Positions 7,472 through 17,221 of a DNA stretch of 64,000 nt are shown one piece after another. A program made the position numbers and the translations under genes. The notes beneath the pieces were generated by a model. The model searched no databases, had not been told where the DNA came from, and was given only the letters and a program-made list of their open reading frames with translations. Numbering within the stretch: the stretch's first letter is position 1; every line of letters starts with the position of its first letter. Source of the DNA: CAVPJC01 sp963705155 (lineage in GTDB: Bacteria > Chloroflexota > Anaerolineae > Anaerolineales > UBA4823); the NCBI GenBank assembly GCA_963705155.1, contig CAVPJC010000005.1, positions 31,976 to 95,975 on the forward strand, read 5' to 3'.

Positions 7472-8896
7472 CCCAGCAAATCACCGTTCTCCGAATAAAT
7501 TTCGCAGCGAACTCTGGGCGCACCGCCCCTATCATAATCCACCCGCACCACGCCAAAATTTAGGGCACTAAAAGCGAAGCGCCGCTCCAGTTTCTTTACC
7601 GGGCCAAAAGGGGAAGGGATTGTAAAGAAAGGGGCTGCTGCGGCTGGGCTTTTGTTCAAAAGGTGTTGAACAGAATTCCCACAGCGGCAGGGAGCGGCCG
7701 TGTGGGCCGTACAGCTCGGCGCGCACAGCGTGTGCGGCATGCAAATCGCCTGCCAGTAAATAGACGTTCTCGATGCCTTTCTCAGCCAGCAAACCCAGCA
7801 GGCGGTTGCGCTCGAGGGGAAATCCTGACCAGCGGTCCTGGGGGATATCCAGGAACAGGCGGTAGAGCAGGGCGCAGGAGGTAACGATGAATTTGACTGG
7901 ATAAGCGTCTTTGACTGCATTCAACCAGTCTTCCAGCGCTTGCCACTGGCCCTCACCCAGCATTGAACGCTCACCCGGGCCGCGGACTCGCATGCTGCGA
8001 GTATCGAGCACAAAAAATGCTGCTGCGCCATACATAAAGGAGTAGGCCAGGGAACCGGGATCCTGCGGACGCAGCTCATACTGACCGGCGGCATTTACCT
8101 CAGGTGGCAGCTCGAAACCGGGGGCGTGCATGCCCTGGTGTTCCCAATAGGCCTGCAGGGCATTCTGCACACGCTGGAGCGGCAGACGCCGCTCATCCAA
8201 TGCAAATCCTTTCAGGCGCCGGCTGACTTTATCCCACCAGGGGATGTTGGCATTCTGGCGTGTGTTGTCGGTCCAGCGCCAGTCATCGTCCACTTCATGG
8301 TCGTCCAGTGTCATGAATGCCGGCAGGTTTGCCATCAAGTGCTGCAGGGGAGGGCGGCTCCAGGTGTAGGCGTACACGGCACGGTATTCTTCGAGCGAGC
8401 AGGCGATTTTGCCAATGCCGTTATGCGCATAGGCGTCGGCATAAATCTGGTCGCCGATGTGCAGCATAAACCTGAGCGCCCTTGCAGGTTCATCTTCGGC
8501 TGCGCGCCGCATGGCTTCGATCGCAGAAAAAGTTTGTCCGCCGTTCTGGTCAGCAGGCCGGAAGCACGAGCCAAACACGAAAGAAAATGACTTCAATTCA
8601 CCCGGCAGAGGGAAGGTGGTGAAATGCGGGTGTTTGCCTGGCGGTGGAGGTTGTTCATCGAGCGATAGTGCATAATAATAGCGGGTCTGGGGGTGCAGCT
8701 CATGCAGCACCGCCACCCCGGCAAAGGCATTGTCCGCGCTCAGGGGCAGCGATACTCCTGCCAAAACCGCCTCGCTCAAATCGGGCTGGCGGCTAAGCCA
8801 GGCATACAGCTTAGCGGGTCCGTTGGCGCGCCCCCACAGGTAAGCGCGATCCGGCGATAATCCGCCGACAATTGGACCAAGGATCAATTCTTTCAT
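7450..8896 (-). CDS. PhoD-like metallophosphatase (one frame break near the C-terminus)
   Basis: An alkaline phosphatase D/PhoD-type phosphoesterase of ~480 residues. It has an N-terminal fibronectin-like part (LGPIVGGLSPDRAYLWGR) followed by the metal site: FVFGSCFR, MLHIGDQIYADAY, LDDHEVDDDW, VTSCALLYRLF and VYLLAGDLHAAHAVR. The first frame stops at 7568. The family C-terminus continues in another frame (FGPVKKLERRFAF to the stop at 7450) after a one-base change in the T4/C4 run near 7601-7610. No signal peptide is visible, so a cytoplasmic site is likely. It ends four bases from the transporter gene upstream in the same operon. Confidence 0.85.
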
Positions 8897-8899
8897 TTT

Positions 8900-9865
8900 C
8901 TAACCCCTCCCTTCGCTAACGCGGAGTGCGATGACCCCCGCAATCACCAACAATCCACCGAGCAGCTGCGGCACCCCCATGCGCTCGCTGAGCAAAAAGT
9001 AAGCCAGGATGGCTGTGAGCACCGGTTCCAGTGTGGCAATCAAGTTAGCAACCGCCGAGGGCAGGTAGCCCAGGCTGACGGTGTACAACCCGTACCCACC
9101 GATGGATGGACCTACAGCCAAAAGCACCAGCGCAACCCATCCAAGCCAGGCATCGCCCAGCCAGAGGAAATTGCGCGAGCTGACTGCTCCGCTGGCATCT
9201 GGCAAGACCAGATTGACTACCAACAGGAAAAGCGTAGCCCAGGCAAAACCATACAGCATAGCAGACCAGGGGTTGATTTTTCGCAGGGATGAGGCTTTAC
9301 CCATCAGGCTGTATGCAGCAAAACCTACCCCCGACACCAACCCTGCCATTACTCCCAGAAGATTCAGCTTCCACATCGCTGGATCGTATGCGCCGGAGAC
9401 CAGGACGGTGCCCAGAATTGCCAGCAAAATGGCCAGTATTTTGATCCGGTCCAACCGTTCCTTGAAATAGCGCCAGCCGACTATGGCTGTGATTGCCGGC
9501 GATGAATACACTACCACCGTGGCAATTGCCGCCCCATTCAGATCCACCGAGATCGTCCAGGTGACATTCAACAACAGGATCGTCAGACCGTAGAAAGCCA
9601 TGAAAACCAGATCACGAGGCGGAACGCGCAATAGATCAGGTTTGTAGATTGAAATGATGACAAACAGGGTAACGCTCACAAACAGATCACGCCAGAACGC
9701 CAGCAGCAGCGGCGGCATGTTGAAATTCACGGTGATGTAGCGGATGAAAATTGCCGTAAATGACCAGATGAGCGTACCGGTCACGCAGATCATATAGCCC
9801 TGCGTCAGCCGGGATGACTGTTTGATGAAGACAGCCGCGTGATTTAAGCGTTGTGCTCCAGCCAT
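8900..9865 (-). CDS. EamA/DMT-family transporter
   Basis: A ten-helix drug/metabolite transporter family protein with two EamA repeats, e.g. GTLIWSFTAIFIRYITVNF in the first and LVSGVGFAAYSLMGKAS opening the second. The ends of both halves have the typical Glu at the helix cap (WRYFKERLD, YFLLSERMG). The likely start is the ATG at 9865, which overlaps the preceding gene by 22 bases; an in-frame ATG at MICVTGTLIW is a shorter alternative. Substrate unknown; members export amino acids or metabolites. It forms a run with the flavin-fold protein and the phosphatase. Confidence 0.9.
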   Translation of the reverse strand: MAGAQRLNHAAVFIKQSSRLTQGYMICVTGTLIWSFTAIFIRYITVNFNMPPLLLAFWRDLFVSVTLFVIISIYKPDLLRVPPRDLVFMAFYGLTILLLNVTWTISVDLNGAAIATVVVYSSPAITAIVGWRYFKERLDRIKILAILLAILGTVLVSGAYDPAMWKLNLLGVMAGLVSGVGFAAYSLMGKASSLRKINPWSAMLYGFAWATLFLLVVNLVLPDASGAVSSRNFLWLGDAWLGWVALVLLAVGPSIGGYGLYTVSLGYLPSAVANLIATLEPVLTAILAYFLLSERMGVPQLLGGLLVIAGVIALRVSEGRG

Positions 9866-10428
9866 TCCAGACCTAAAGCGGGCCAATCGGCGCTTTGCTG
9901 CGCCTGCTCGGGCCAATTGCGCTTGCCGCTCCAGCTCTGGATACCCATGGCATAGACACTGGTGCGCTTGAGTTCCTGGGGGATGATGGGGCGGTAGTGT
10001 ACTGCCGGCTGCATCCCCGGGAAATAACGGCTGATCAACCCATACAGGGCGCGCCGTTTCTCATCTTCGTCTTCCACGACGTGGATGGAGCCAAACACCA
10101 CAACGCTTTCGTACTGCTGGGCGAATTCCAGGGCGGTATTGGCAGGCAGGGTTTTGCCCGCCTCACAGGCTTCAAAGCACGCCTGCGGGTGGCGCCCGGC
10201 GTTGGCGTGCAGCCGCCCGGTCAGGTTGGTGTGCAAATAGATGGTGTGACGCTCGGCGTCGTACCAGAAGTTGGTAGGCGTAATGAATGGCTGTTCATCC
10301 CAGTGTGTGGCGAGATGACCGATGCGAACGCGCGCCAGAAATCCTGCGATCCAGGCATCATCACAGGCATATTCAGGGCGGCGCATTTCGGCGGCAGGAG
10401 TTTTATCGAGAGCGTAATCTTTGGGCAT
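9844..10428 (-). CDS. Pyridoxamine-5'-phosphate-oxidase-like flavin-nucleotide-binding protein
   Basis: 194 residues with a split-barrel FMN-binding fold. Recognisable segments are ARVRIGHLATHWDEQPFITP, YLHTNLTGRLHANAG and SVVVFGSIHVVED. The pattern is closest to the NimA-like/FMN-binding group rather than PdxH itself. The reaction cannot be told from sequence; members bind FMN or heme and reduce or sequester small molecules. The stop overlaps the start of the EamA transporter, suggesting joint expression. Confidence 0.8.
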   Translation of the reverse strand: MPKDYALDKTPAAEMRRPEYACDDAWIAGFLARVRIGHLATHWDEQPFITPTNFWYDAERHTIYLHTNLTGRLHANAGRHPQACFEACEAGKTLPANTALEFAQQYESVVVFGSIHVVEDEDEKRRALYGLISRYFPGMQPAVHYRPIIPQELKRTSVYAMGIQSWSGKRNWPEQAQQSADWPALGLEWLEHNA

Positions 10429-10476
10429 GCGGGTAGTATAACCCCGCGATAGATAGTGTCAATAGGCCGCAAACGT

Positions 10477-11082
10477 TCAATCTGCTTGGTACAACCCGAT
10501 CGCCTCCAGCGAAATTGCCATCCCCTTGAAATTCTCGAAACTCAGATCTTTGAATTCGAACCCCAGCGCCTCACGCAGGCGCTCAAAGATCATCGTGTAG
10601 CTGTCAATCACGCGGACTTCCCAATTCAAGTTTAACGCCCGGGCGGTGTCCAGAATCACAGCCGGTTCTGGGCCTTCGATTTCCGCGAAGCTGCCATAGG
10701 GCATCTCGTCCAGGGTGATGTGAATCTCTCCCAGGTCGTAGGTGGCGCGGTATTTCTCATACATCATCATCACTTCGTAACCCAGAGCCTGGATCAAAGC
10801 CCGGGCTGAATCGAAATCACTGACACTGAACTCAAGCTCCTGGCGCGCCCGGACACCTTGCTGGATTTCGCCCGGTCCTTTATATGTGATGCGCACGTCC
10901 GCATCCTGGCGCAGGCGTAAGACCCGGCCTGCGCGGGTCAATTCGCCCGAGGGTGTGTCAAAGCGCAGATTGACCTCATGGACACGCGGCTGCACCAGCC
11001 GAGCCCCCAAAAACTGCAGGCGCTGTTCCAGCGCGGGCAGGCTGTTTATATTGAATTTAACCTCTAACTCTTGATCTTTCAT
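10477..11082 (-). CDS. CYTH-domain (class IV adenylate cyclase / thiamine-triphosphatase-like) protein
   Basis: A 201-residue CYTH protein. The N-terminal ExExK signature is ELEVKF at residues 4-9, with VLRLRQDADVRITYKGPG supplying the basic and acidic residues of the tunnel fold, and LDEMPYGSFAEIEGP typical of the CyaB/AC2 branch. CYTH enzymes act on triphosphates with divalent metal ions; which one here (cAMP formation or tri-polyphosphate hydrolysis) cannot be decided. The ATG directly abuts the BCCP stop (TAG-ATG), so it is probably co-transcribed with the carboxylase genes. Confidence 0.88.
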   Translation of the reverse strand: MKDQELEVKFNINSLPALEQRLQFLGARLVQPRVHEVNLRFDTPSGELTRAGRVLRLRQDADVRITYKGPGEIQQGVRARQELEFSVSDFDSARALIQALGYEVMMMYEKYRATYDLGEIHITLDEMPYGSFAEIEGPEPAVILDTARALNLNWEVRVIDSYTMIFERLREALGFEFKDLSFENFKGMAISLEAIGLYQAD

Positions 11083-11580
11083 CTATACCACGCTCAGCAG
11101 CGTCTGGCGCTGCTCCACACTGTCGCCGGTTTTGATACGCAAGCGCGTGATGGCGCCGTCCCTCGGCGACTTCAGCTCGTTTTGCATCTTCATGGATTCC
11201 AGAATCACCAAAACATCTCCCTTCTGGACGCGTTGGCCTTCTTCGACCGGGATGGCTACAATCAGCCCGGGCATCGGCGCTTTCATGTGATATTCGCCCC
11301 GCTCCATGATGTTGCCGCCAGAGTGCGCCCGCAGGCGTTTTTCGCGCTCATCTTCCACGTTTGCCTGGTACAGCGTGCCATGCAGCAGAACATGCCAGTT
11401 ATCTTCACCGAGATATACATAAGATTCGTAAGATTGCCCATCCACCAGCAGTGAGAACACCGGCTGCCCGCTGATCGAATCAAAATCAACGTGATAGGGG
11501 ACGCCATCTACAACCACCTGGTGTTCATCCACGATCTCCACCAGGAATTCCCGGTTTGCTATGGTGGTTACGTACTTCAT
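11083..11580 (-). CDS. Biotin carboxyl carrier protein of an acyl-CoA carboxylase
   Basis: Carries the biotin that shuttles CO2 between the carboxylase and carboxyltransferase subunits. The C-terminal ~75 residues form a biotinyl domain: MKAPMPGLIVAIPVEEGQ, then VLVILESMKMQNELKSP with the biotinylated lysine in ESMKMQ. The N-terminal ~80 residues form a small domain of propionyl-CoA carboxylase alpha-type. The start is set at MKYVTTIANREF (11580), which overlaps the accC stop as ATGA. It stands as a separate protein, whereas biotin carboxylase and carrier are fused in many acyl-CoA carboxylases. Confidence 0.92.
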   Translation of the reverse strand: MKYVTTIANREFLVEIVDEHQVVVDGVPYHVDFDSISGQPVFSLLVDGQSYESYVYLGEDNWHVLLHGTLYQANVEDEREKRLRAHSGGNIMERGEYHMKAPMPGLIVAIPVEEGQRVQKGDVLVILESMKMQNELKSPRDGAITRLRIKTGDSVEQRQTLLSVV

Positions 11581-13092
11581 CTTTGCATCCTTTCCCAGCG
11601 GCTGATCCACTTCCAGTTGCTCGTATCGCGCTCGCCGCGCTGGATGATGTGGGCGGCGCGCTGAGTTTGCTGGTGGGCGGCCAGAGTGGCTATGATGGCG
11701 GCTATCTCCGGGCGGGTGGACTTACCCTCTTCAGCTGCTTCCATGGAGAAGCGCTCCTCGACAAAGCGGGTATCGAACTGCCCGCCCATAAAGCGGTGTG
11801 AATCCATCAAGTTCTGGTGGAAAGGGATGTTGGTTTGGACGCCCACGATGCGGTACTCTTCCAGGGCGCGGCGCATGCGCAGGATCGCTCCGGCGCGGGT
11901 TTCACCCCAGACGATCAGCTTGGAAATCAGCGAGTCATAGTAGGGTGATATTTCAAAACCCGGATAGATACCCGTATCGACACGCACACCGGGCCCGGTG
12001 GGGAGAAGGTTATGCGTGATGCGTCCGGTGGATGGCGAGAAGTTATTATACGGGTCTTCGGCATTGATGCGGCACTCAATAGCCCAGCCGTTCATTTTGA
12101 TATTTTCCTGGGTAAGGCGCATCTGCCGGCCGCGGGCGATACGAATCTGCTCCTTGACAATATCCACCCCGGTGACCATCTCGGTCACGGTGTGTTCCAC
12201 CTGCAGTCTGGTATTCATCTCTAAAAAATAGAAGTTCTTGTCCTTGTCCACCAGGAACTCGATGGTGCCGGCGTTGACATATCCTACGGCCTGTGCAGCG
12301 CGCACTGCCACGTTACCCATCTGCTGGCGCAGGGCTTCGTCATCCCCGATAAAAATGGACGGCGCCTCTTCCAGCAGCTTTTGGTGACGACGCTGCAGCG
12401 AGCACTCGCGCTCGCCCAGGTGGATGACGTTGCCATGGGTATCTGCCAGCACCTGGATTTCGATATGGCGCGCCCCTTCCACCAGCTTTTCAAGGTACAC
12501 ATTCCCATCTCCGAAGGAGGCTTCTGCCTCCCGGCGGGCAGCGTGCAGCAGGCCTTGCATCTCTTCTGCGTTCTGCACAACACGCATACCCTTGCCGCCC
12601 CCGCCCGCTGTGGCTTTGACCAGCAGCGGAAATCCAATTTGGGGCGCCAGTTGCAACAGATCCTCATCGTTAAGCGAACCTTCGCCTTCTGTTCCGGGAA
12701 CAACCGGCACGCCGGCCCGAGTCACCGTGGCGCGCGCCACGGCTTTATCGCCCATTGCGGCGATGGAAGATGGTTTGGGACCGATGAAGGCCAGACCGGC
12801 ATCCAGGCAGGCCTGGGCAAAATCGGCGCGTTCGGCCAGGAAACCATAACCCGGATGGATGGCCCCGGCCCCGCTTTTGAGGGCAATCTCAATCAGCCGG
12901 TCGCCGCGCAGGTAAGATTTCGCGCGATGGCGCCGGGCCAAGCAGATACGCCTCATCGGCGTAACGCACATGCAGCGCCAGCCGGTCGGCTTCTGAAAAG
13001 ACCGCCACAGTCTGAATGCCCAACTCCCGGCAGGCGCGAATGATGCGCACGGCAATTTCACCACGGTTGGCTACCAACACTTTTAGGAACAT
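11577..13092 (-). CDS. accC: Biotin carboxylase subunit of acetyl/propionyl-CoA carboxylase (one frame break)
   Basis: ATP-dependent carboxylation of biotin on BCCP. The N-terminus FLKVLVANRGEIAVRIIRAC is in one frame. After the AAA at ~12919-12921 the rest follows in another: SGAGAIHPGYGFLAERADFA, VKATAGGGGKGMRVV (ATP-grasp), ECSLQRRHQKLLEEAP, and FYFLEMNTRLQVEHTVTEM. Removing one A from that run restores RESYLRGDRLIE and a continuous ~505-residue protein. The start ATG at 13092 has AAGGAG upstream. It overlaps the BCCP gene by four bases. Confidence 0.92.
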
Positions 13093-13107
13093 CAATGGGC
13101 TCCTTGT

Positions 13108-13860
13108 CTACTGTCTATCGCTTGCTGACAGGAATTCGATCAACCGGACGTTAAATTCCTCCGGGCCATCTCGCGGCAGCATGTGACCCACGCCAGGCAG
13201 AAGCCAGACCTCTGCGCCATAGATCGCTGCCGCAATATCGCAGGCATGTTGAGTGCTGGCATCTTCGTCCTCCAGCCCCTGCACGACGAGAGTCGGGCAG
13301 GAAATTTTTTTCAGAAGTGGACGCATATCCCATCCCAGGTTTTCCGGGCGCGTCCAACCGGTGTACCAGTCAAACAGAAGCTTGCGGTATTTTTCGCCGT
13401 GGACGCGCTGAAAGCGTTGGCGGAAGTCCATATCCTGATCAAAACCCTGCCGGATACGGTCAATCGCCAGCCTCATCTTGGGCTCTACATAAACATGCGC
13501 CGCGATCGACACCAAACGCTCCACACAATCCGGGTTGCTGGCGGCAAAGTGCAGAGCGATGGTTCCGCCGTCGCTGTGACCCACCAGCGCCGCCCGATTG
13601 ATGTCCAGTGCATCCAACAGGGCTTGCAAGTCTTGCCGGTCTTCTTCAAAATGCGGCATCGAAAGCGCCGGGCGCCCCTCTGATTTTCCATAGCCCCAGC
13701 GGTCGTACGCAATCACACGAAAACCGGCGGCAGCCAGCGCCGGGATCTGTTTGCGCCAGGAGCGGGCGCTGCCCAGTCCATGATGCAGCAAGATCACAGC
13801 CGGCCCATCCAGAGGACCGCTCTGTATGACATTTATCTCGTGTCCATTGATTGCAGGCAT
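13108..13860 (-). CDS. Alpha/beta-hydrolase
   Basis: A 250-residue alpha/beta-hydrolase embedded between the carboxyltransferase and biotin carboxylase genes. The oxyanion segment is ILLHHGLGSARSW, the nucleophile elbow is LVGHSDGGTIALH, the acid is probably in VVQGLEDEDAST, and the catalytic His is LLPGVGHMLPRDG. No signal peptide or membrane segment is seen. Its position suggests an ester- or thioester-related role with the carboxylase products, but that is context only. Confidence 0.88.
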   Translation of the reverse strand: MPAINGHEINVIQSGPLDGPAVILLHHGLGSARSWRKQIPALAAAGFRVIAYDRWGYGKSEGRPALSMPHFEEDRQDLQALLDALDINRAALVGHSDGGTIALHFAASNPDCVERLVSIAAHVYVEPKMRLAIDRIRQGFDQDMDFRQRFQRVHGEKYRKLLFDWYTGWTRPENLGWDMRPLLKKISCPTLVVQGLEDEDASTQHACDIAAAIYGAEVWLLPGVGHMLPRDGPEEFNVRLIEFLSASDRQ

Positions 13861-13877
13861 GCGCTATTCCGTGAGCA

Positions 13878-15428
13878 TTAGAGCGGAATGCATCCATGCT
13901 TCTTGGCCGGGTTGACATCCCGCTTGTTGGAGAGCATCTCCAGGGAGTTGATCAGGCGCGGGCGCGTCTCGCGCGGCTCGATCACATCGTCAATGTAACC
14001 GCGTGAGGCAGCGATATAGGGATTGGCAAACTTTTCGCGGTATTCGGCTACCAGCTCAGCCTTGCGCTGCAGCGGGTCTTCGGCCTGGGCCAACTCTTTG
14101 CGGAAGATGATATTAACTGCACCGTCTGGTCCCATCACGGCGATCTCGGCGCTGGGCCAGGCCAGGTTGACATCACCGCGAATGTGCTTGCTGCTCATCA
14201 CATCGTAGGCGCCGCCGTAAGCCTTGCGCGTCACCACGGTGAGCTTGGGAACGGTGGCCTCGCAGTAAGCGTAGAGCAGCTTTGCGCCAGAGCGGATGAT
14301 ACCGCCATGTTCCTGCCCTGTCCCGGGCATGAAGCCCGGCACATCCACAAAGGTAAGGATGGGCAGGTTGAAGGCATCGCAGAAACGTACGAACCTGGCG
14401 GCTTTTTCGGATGAATTGATATCCAGCACGCCTGCCAGGACCGCCGGCTGGTTGGCGATGATGCCAATGCTGTGGCCTCCCAGGTAGGCGAACCCCACCA
14501 CAATGTTGGCGGCGTAGGCTTCCTGAATTTCGAAGAACTGCCCGTCATCCACAATCATATGGATGACGTCTTTAATGTTGTAAGGTTTTCCAGGGTCGTC
14601 GGGAATGATCTTATCCAGGCCTTCTGCCATGCGCAGCGGGTCATCGTTGTTGGGGAGGAAAGGTGCGTCTTCCATATTATTCTGCGGCAGGAAGGCGAGC
14701 AATTTTCGAATCAGGTAGAGGGCATCAGCTTCGGTATCGGCCGCCAGGTGGCATACGCCGGAAATCTCGGAGTGGGTACTGGCGCCGCCCAGCTCTTCAA
14801 AGGAGACTTCTTCATGCGTCACAGCTTTTACCACTTCGGGGCCGGTGACAAACATGTAGGATGAATCGCGCACCATGATAATAAAATCGGTGAGGGCGGG
14901 TGAATATACCGCTCCCCCGGCGCAGGGTCCCATAATCACACTGATCTGCGGAATGACTCCCGACGCCAGCGTATTGCGCAAAAAAATATCGGCATAACCA
15001 CCCAGCGAAACGACTCCCTCCTGGATGCGTGCTCCGCCTGAATCGTTCAATCCGATCAGCGGGGCGCCGTTTTTCATGGCCATATCCATGATCTTGCAAA
15101 TCTTTTCGGCATGCACCTCACCCAGGCTGCCGCCAAACACTGTGAAATCCTGTGAATAAATGTACACCAGGCGCCCGTCGATGGTGCCCCAGCCAGTCAC
15201 GACGCTGTCGCCCGGGTACTTCTGCTTATCAAGGCCAAAATCAGTGGTGCGGTGAACGACAAAGGCATCGATCTCGCGGAAAGAGCCTTTATCCAGCACC
15301 AGGTCAATCCGTTCGCGGGCCGTCAGGCGGCCGCGCTGGTGTTGGGCCTCAATCCGTTCGGGACCGCCCCCCTGCCTGCTTTGGGTCTTTAATTCACGCA
15401 ACTGGATTAATTTGGCGTCATCGCTCAT
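13878..15428 (-). CDS. Acyl-CoA carboxylase carboxyltransferase (PccB/MmdA-like)
   Basis: 516 residues, full length for the propionyl-CoA carboxylase beta / methylmalonyl-CoA decarboxylase alpha family. It moves CO2 from biotin to an acyl-CoA. Family segments include RGRLTARERIDLVLDKGSF, FTVFGGSLGEVHAEKI, LNDSGGARIQEGV, IMGPCAGGAVYSPALTDF, DVPGFMPGTGQEHGGII and RKAYGGAYDVMSSKHIRGD. The first gene of the carboxylase set, so a promoter should lie in 15429-15589; I see only a weak TACAAT on the minus strand there. With AccC and BCCP it forms a three-protein carboxylase, most likely propionyl-CoA or acetyl-CoA specific. Confidence 0.95.
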   Translation of the reverse strand: MSDDAKLIQLRELKTQSRQGGGPERIEAQHQRGRLTARERIDLVLDKGSFREIDAFVVHRTTDFGLDKQKYPGDSVVTGWGTIDGRLVYIYSQDFTVFGGSLGEVHAEKICKIMDMAMKNGAPLIGLNDSGGARIQEGVVSLGGYADIFLRNTLASGVIPQISVIMGPCAGGAVYSPALTDFIIMVRDSSYMFVTGPEVVKAVTHEEVSFEELGGASTHSEISGVCHLAADTEADALYLIRKLLAFLPQNNMEDAPFLPNNDDPLRMAEGLDKIIPDDPGKPYNIKDVIHMIVDDGQFFEIQEAYAANIVVGFAYLGGHSIGIIANQPAVLAGVLDINSSEKAARFVRFCDAFNLPILTFVDVPGFMPGTGQEHGGIIRSGAKLLYAYCEATVPKLTVVTRKAYGGAYDVMSSKHIRGDVNLAWPSAEIAVMGPDGAVNIIFRKELAQAEDPLQRKAELVAEYREKFANPYIAASRGYIDDVIEPRETRPRLINSLEMLSNKRDVNPAKKHGCIPL

Positions 15429-15589
15429 CTGTTTCTCCCATGGCGCAACAGCACATGCCGTTACCGCAAAAAATAACGTCGCGACCGAGTCGCCGATCTT
15501 GATCGACCAGCATTAACTACCTATCCATAATTGGCGGGTTAGCGCCTCAATACGCCTTCTCTCCGAATTTCAGGATGACATAAATTGTA

Positions 15590-16024
15590 TCAGTTATATC
15601 CAAAAAATAATTTTGTTCGTGGCCGACGCAGGAGGATAACAATGCCTGCCAGCAGAATCAGATTTACCGCTGCGAAAAACCACACACTGTTTCTTTCTGC
15701 GCCCTGCCTGAAAAGCAGGCGGTCGAGCCAGTAATACGCCGAGAAAATCCAGGCTGCTATGGGGGTCAGGCGGGCCGCCCAGCCACGCCCGCTCCACAGA
15801 CCCAAGGCCAGGAGAAACCAGGCTGCACCCCACACCAGACCGCTGACCGCCAGGTACAGCGGAGAAATCGGCAGCAAACCTGCCCAAAAGCTCCAACCTG
15901 CCAGCGCCTCCCAGAGGCGCAGCAGGTTGATCACAGCAATCATTAAAACCCCGGTTGCTATCAGGGTTACGCCGGCAGGGCGAGACAGTCTGATTTCATC
16001 GCCCGGTAATTTTCTATTAACCAA
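15590..16024 (-). CDS. Small integral membrane protein, four predicted helices
   Basis: A 144-residue protein with hydrophobic segments around residues 17-38, 52-76, 85-100 and 115-132 (e.g. GVTLIATGVLMIAVINLL, VWFFAAVNLILLAGIVILL). Short charged loops and a basic C-terminus (RRPRTK) fit an inner-membrane protein. No family recognised and no catalytic motif. It follows the alcohol dehydrogenase gene at 20 bases and may share its transcript. Confidence 0.7.
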   Translation of the reverse strand: MVNRKLPGDEIRLSRPAGVTLIATGVLMIAVINLLRLWEALAGWSFWAGLLPISPLYLAVSGLVWGAAWFLLALGLWSGRGWAARLTPIAAWIFSAYYWLDRLLFRQGAERNSVWFFAAVNLILLAGIVILLRRPRTKLFFGYN

Positions 16025-16044
16025 TGCACAACCTCGAATATTGA

Positions 16045-17076
16045 TTACCCAATGTCAAGGGTGATTTTTCCCAACTGTTCTCCGCTTGCCAGGTGAGTTT
16101 GAGCGGCGGCGGCTTCAGCCAGAGGGTATGTGCGGTCGAGTGTGGCGTGCAGCTTACCGGCAAACACCAGGTCCATCACGCGGGTGAAATCTGTGCGGGT
16201 ACCCATGGTGGAGCCGATAATCGTGAGGTGTTTGCCAAAGATGAAGCGGTTATCTATCTCGAATTTTGGACCGCCGGTGTTGCCCACCGTGAGGATACGC
16301 CCCCCTTTACGGGCAGCGCGAAAACTGAGCGGGAAGGTGGTGCCCACATTGTCTACCACCACGTCCACCCCGCGCCGGCTGGTAAGCTGGTAGATTGCTT
16401 TGGCCCAGTTTTCCTCTTTAGAGCGGTCAATCAGAAAGTCGGCGCCCAGCGCTTCGGCCACTGCCAGCTTGCCGGGGTTAGCGCCCACCACATACACCGT
16501 GGCGCCGGCAAGTTTGGCGACCTGGATGGCAGCCGTATTCACACCGCCGGCTGCACCCACCACCAGCACGCTTTCGCCGGGGCGCAGAGCCGCCCGCCCA
16601 ATCAACGAGTGCCAGGCGGTGTGAAATACCAGCGCTGCAGCCGCGGCGTGGTGCGGGTCGAAGCCATCTGGCAAACGGTAAAGATTGCCCGCCGGCACCA
16701 CCACGTATTCAGCATAAGTGCCGCGGCGTGTCTCGCCCAGCAGCTCCCAGGTGGTGCAAAGGTTATCTTGACCGGCGGTGCAAAATTCACACTGGCCGCA
16801 ACTCAAATTGGAATTGATCACCACCTGCTCGCCCACTGACCATTGTGATACACCGGACCCTAAGCCCGCCACCTTGCCGGCGCCATCTGCGCCGGGGATG
16901 TGTGGGTACGCCAGTTTAATCCCGGGCCAACCCTCGCGGACCCACAGGTCCAACCGGTTAAGGGCGGCAGCTTTCAAGCGTACGAGCACCTGACCCGCGC
17001 CTGGCTCGGGTGTGGGAAAATCCTGGTACTCCAGGACCTCTGGCCCACCGTGCTTATGGAACAACACTGCTTTCAT
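16045..17076 (-). CDS. Zinc-dependent medium-chain alcohol dehydrogenase / quinone oxidoreductase-type
   Basis: An MDR-superfamily NAD(P)H oxidoreductase of 343 residues. The GroES-like N-terminal domain includes LNRLDLWVREGWPG and PHIPGADGAGKVAGLGSGV. The structural zinc site is present: CGQCEFCTAGQDNLC. The Rossmann domain has VLVVGAAGGVNTAAIQVAKL. The start at MKAVLFHKHGGPEVLEY (17076) is typical of the family; an upstream in-frame start at 17091 is less likely. Substrate unknown. Confidence 0.92.
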   Translation of the reverse strand: MKAVLFHKHGGPEVLEYQDFPTPEPGAGQVLVRLKAAALNRLDLWVREGWPGIKLAYPHIPGADGAGKVAGLGSGVSQWSVGEQVVINSNLSCGQCEFCTAGQDNLCTTWELLGETRRGTYAEYVVVPAGNLYRLPDGFDPHHAAAAALVFHTAWHSLIGRAALRPGESVLVVGAAGGVNTAAIQVAKLAGATVYVVGANPGKLAVAEALGADFLIDRSKEENWAKAIYQLTSRRGVDVVVDNVGTTFPLSFRAARKGGRILTVGNTGGPKFEIDNRFIFGKHLTIIGSTMGTRTDFTRVMDLVFAGKLHATLDRTYPLAEAAAAQTHLASGEQLGKITLDIG

Positions 17077-17221
17077 GGTTGCCTCATCCAAAGGAACGGT
17101 ATCAATTGCCTGGCAATACAGTTAATGTCAGCGACCCCGTCTGCCTTCTATCTGACCCAGAATTGTAACCCGGTTACCGCCCTTTTGGGTAATTTGTGGC
17201 AGATTGCAGCTGCGTAAGGGC

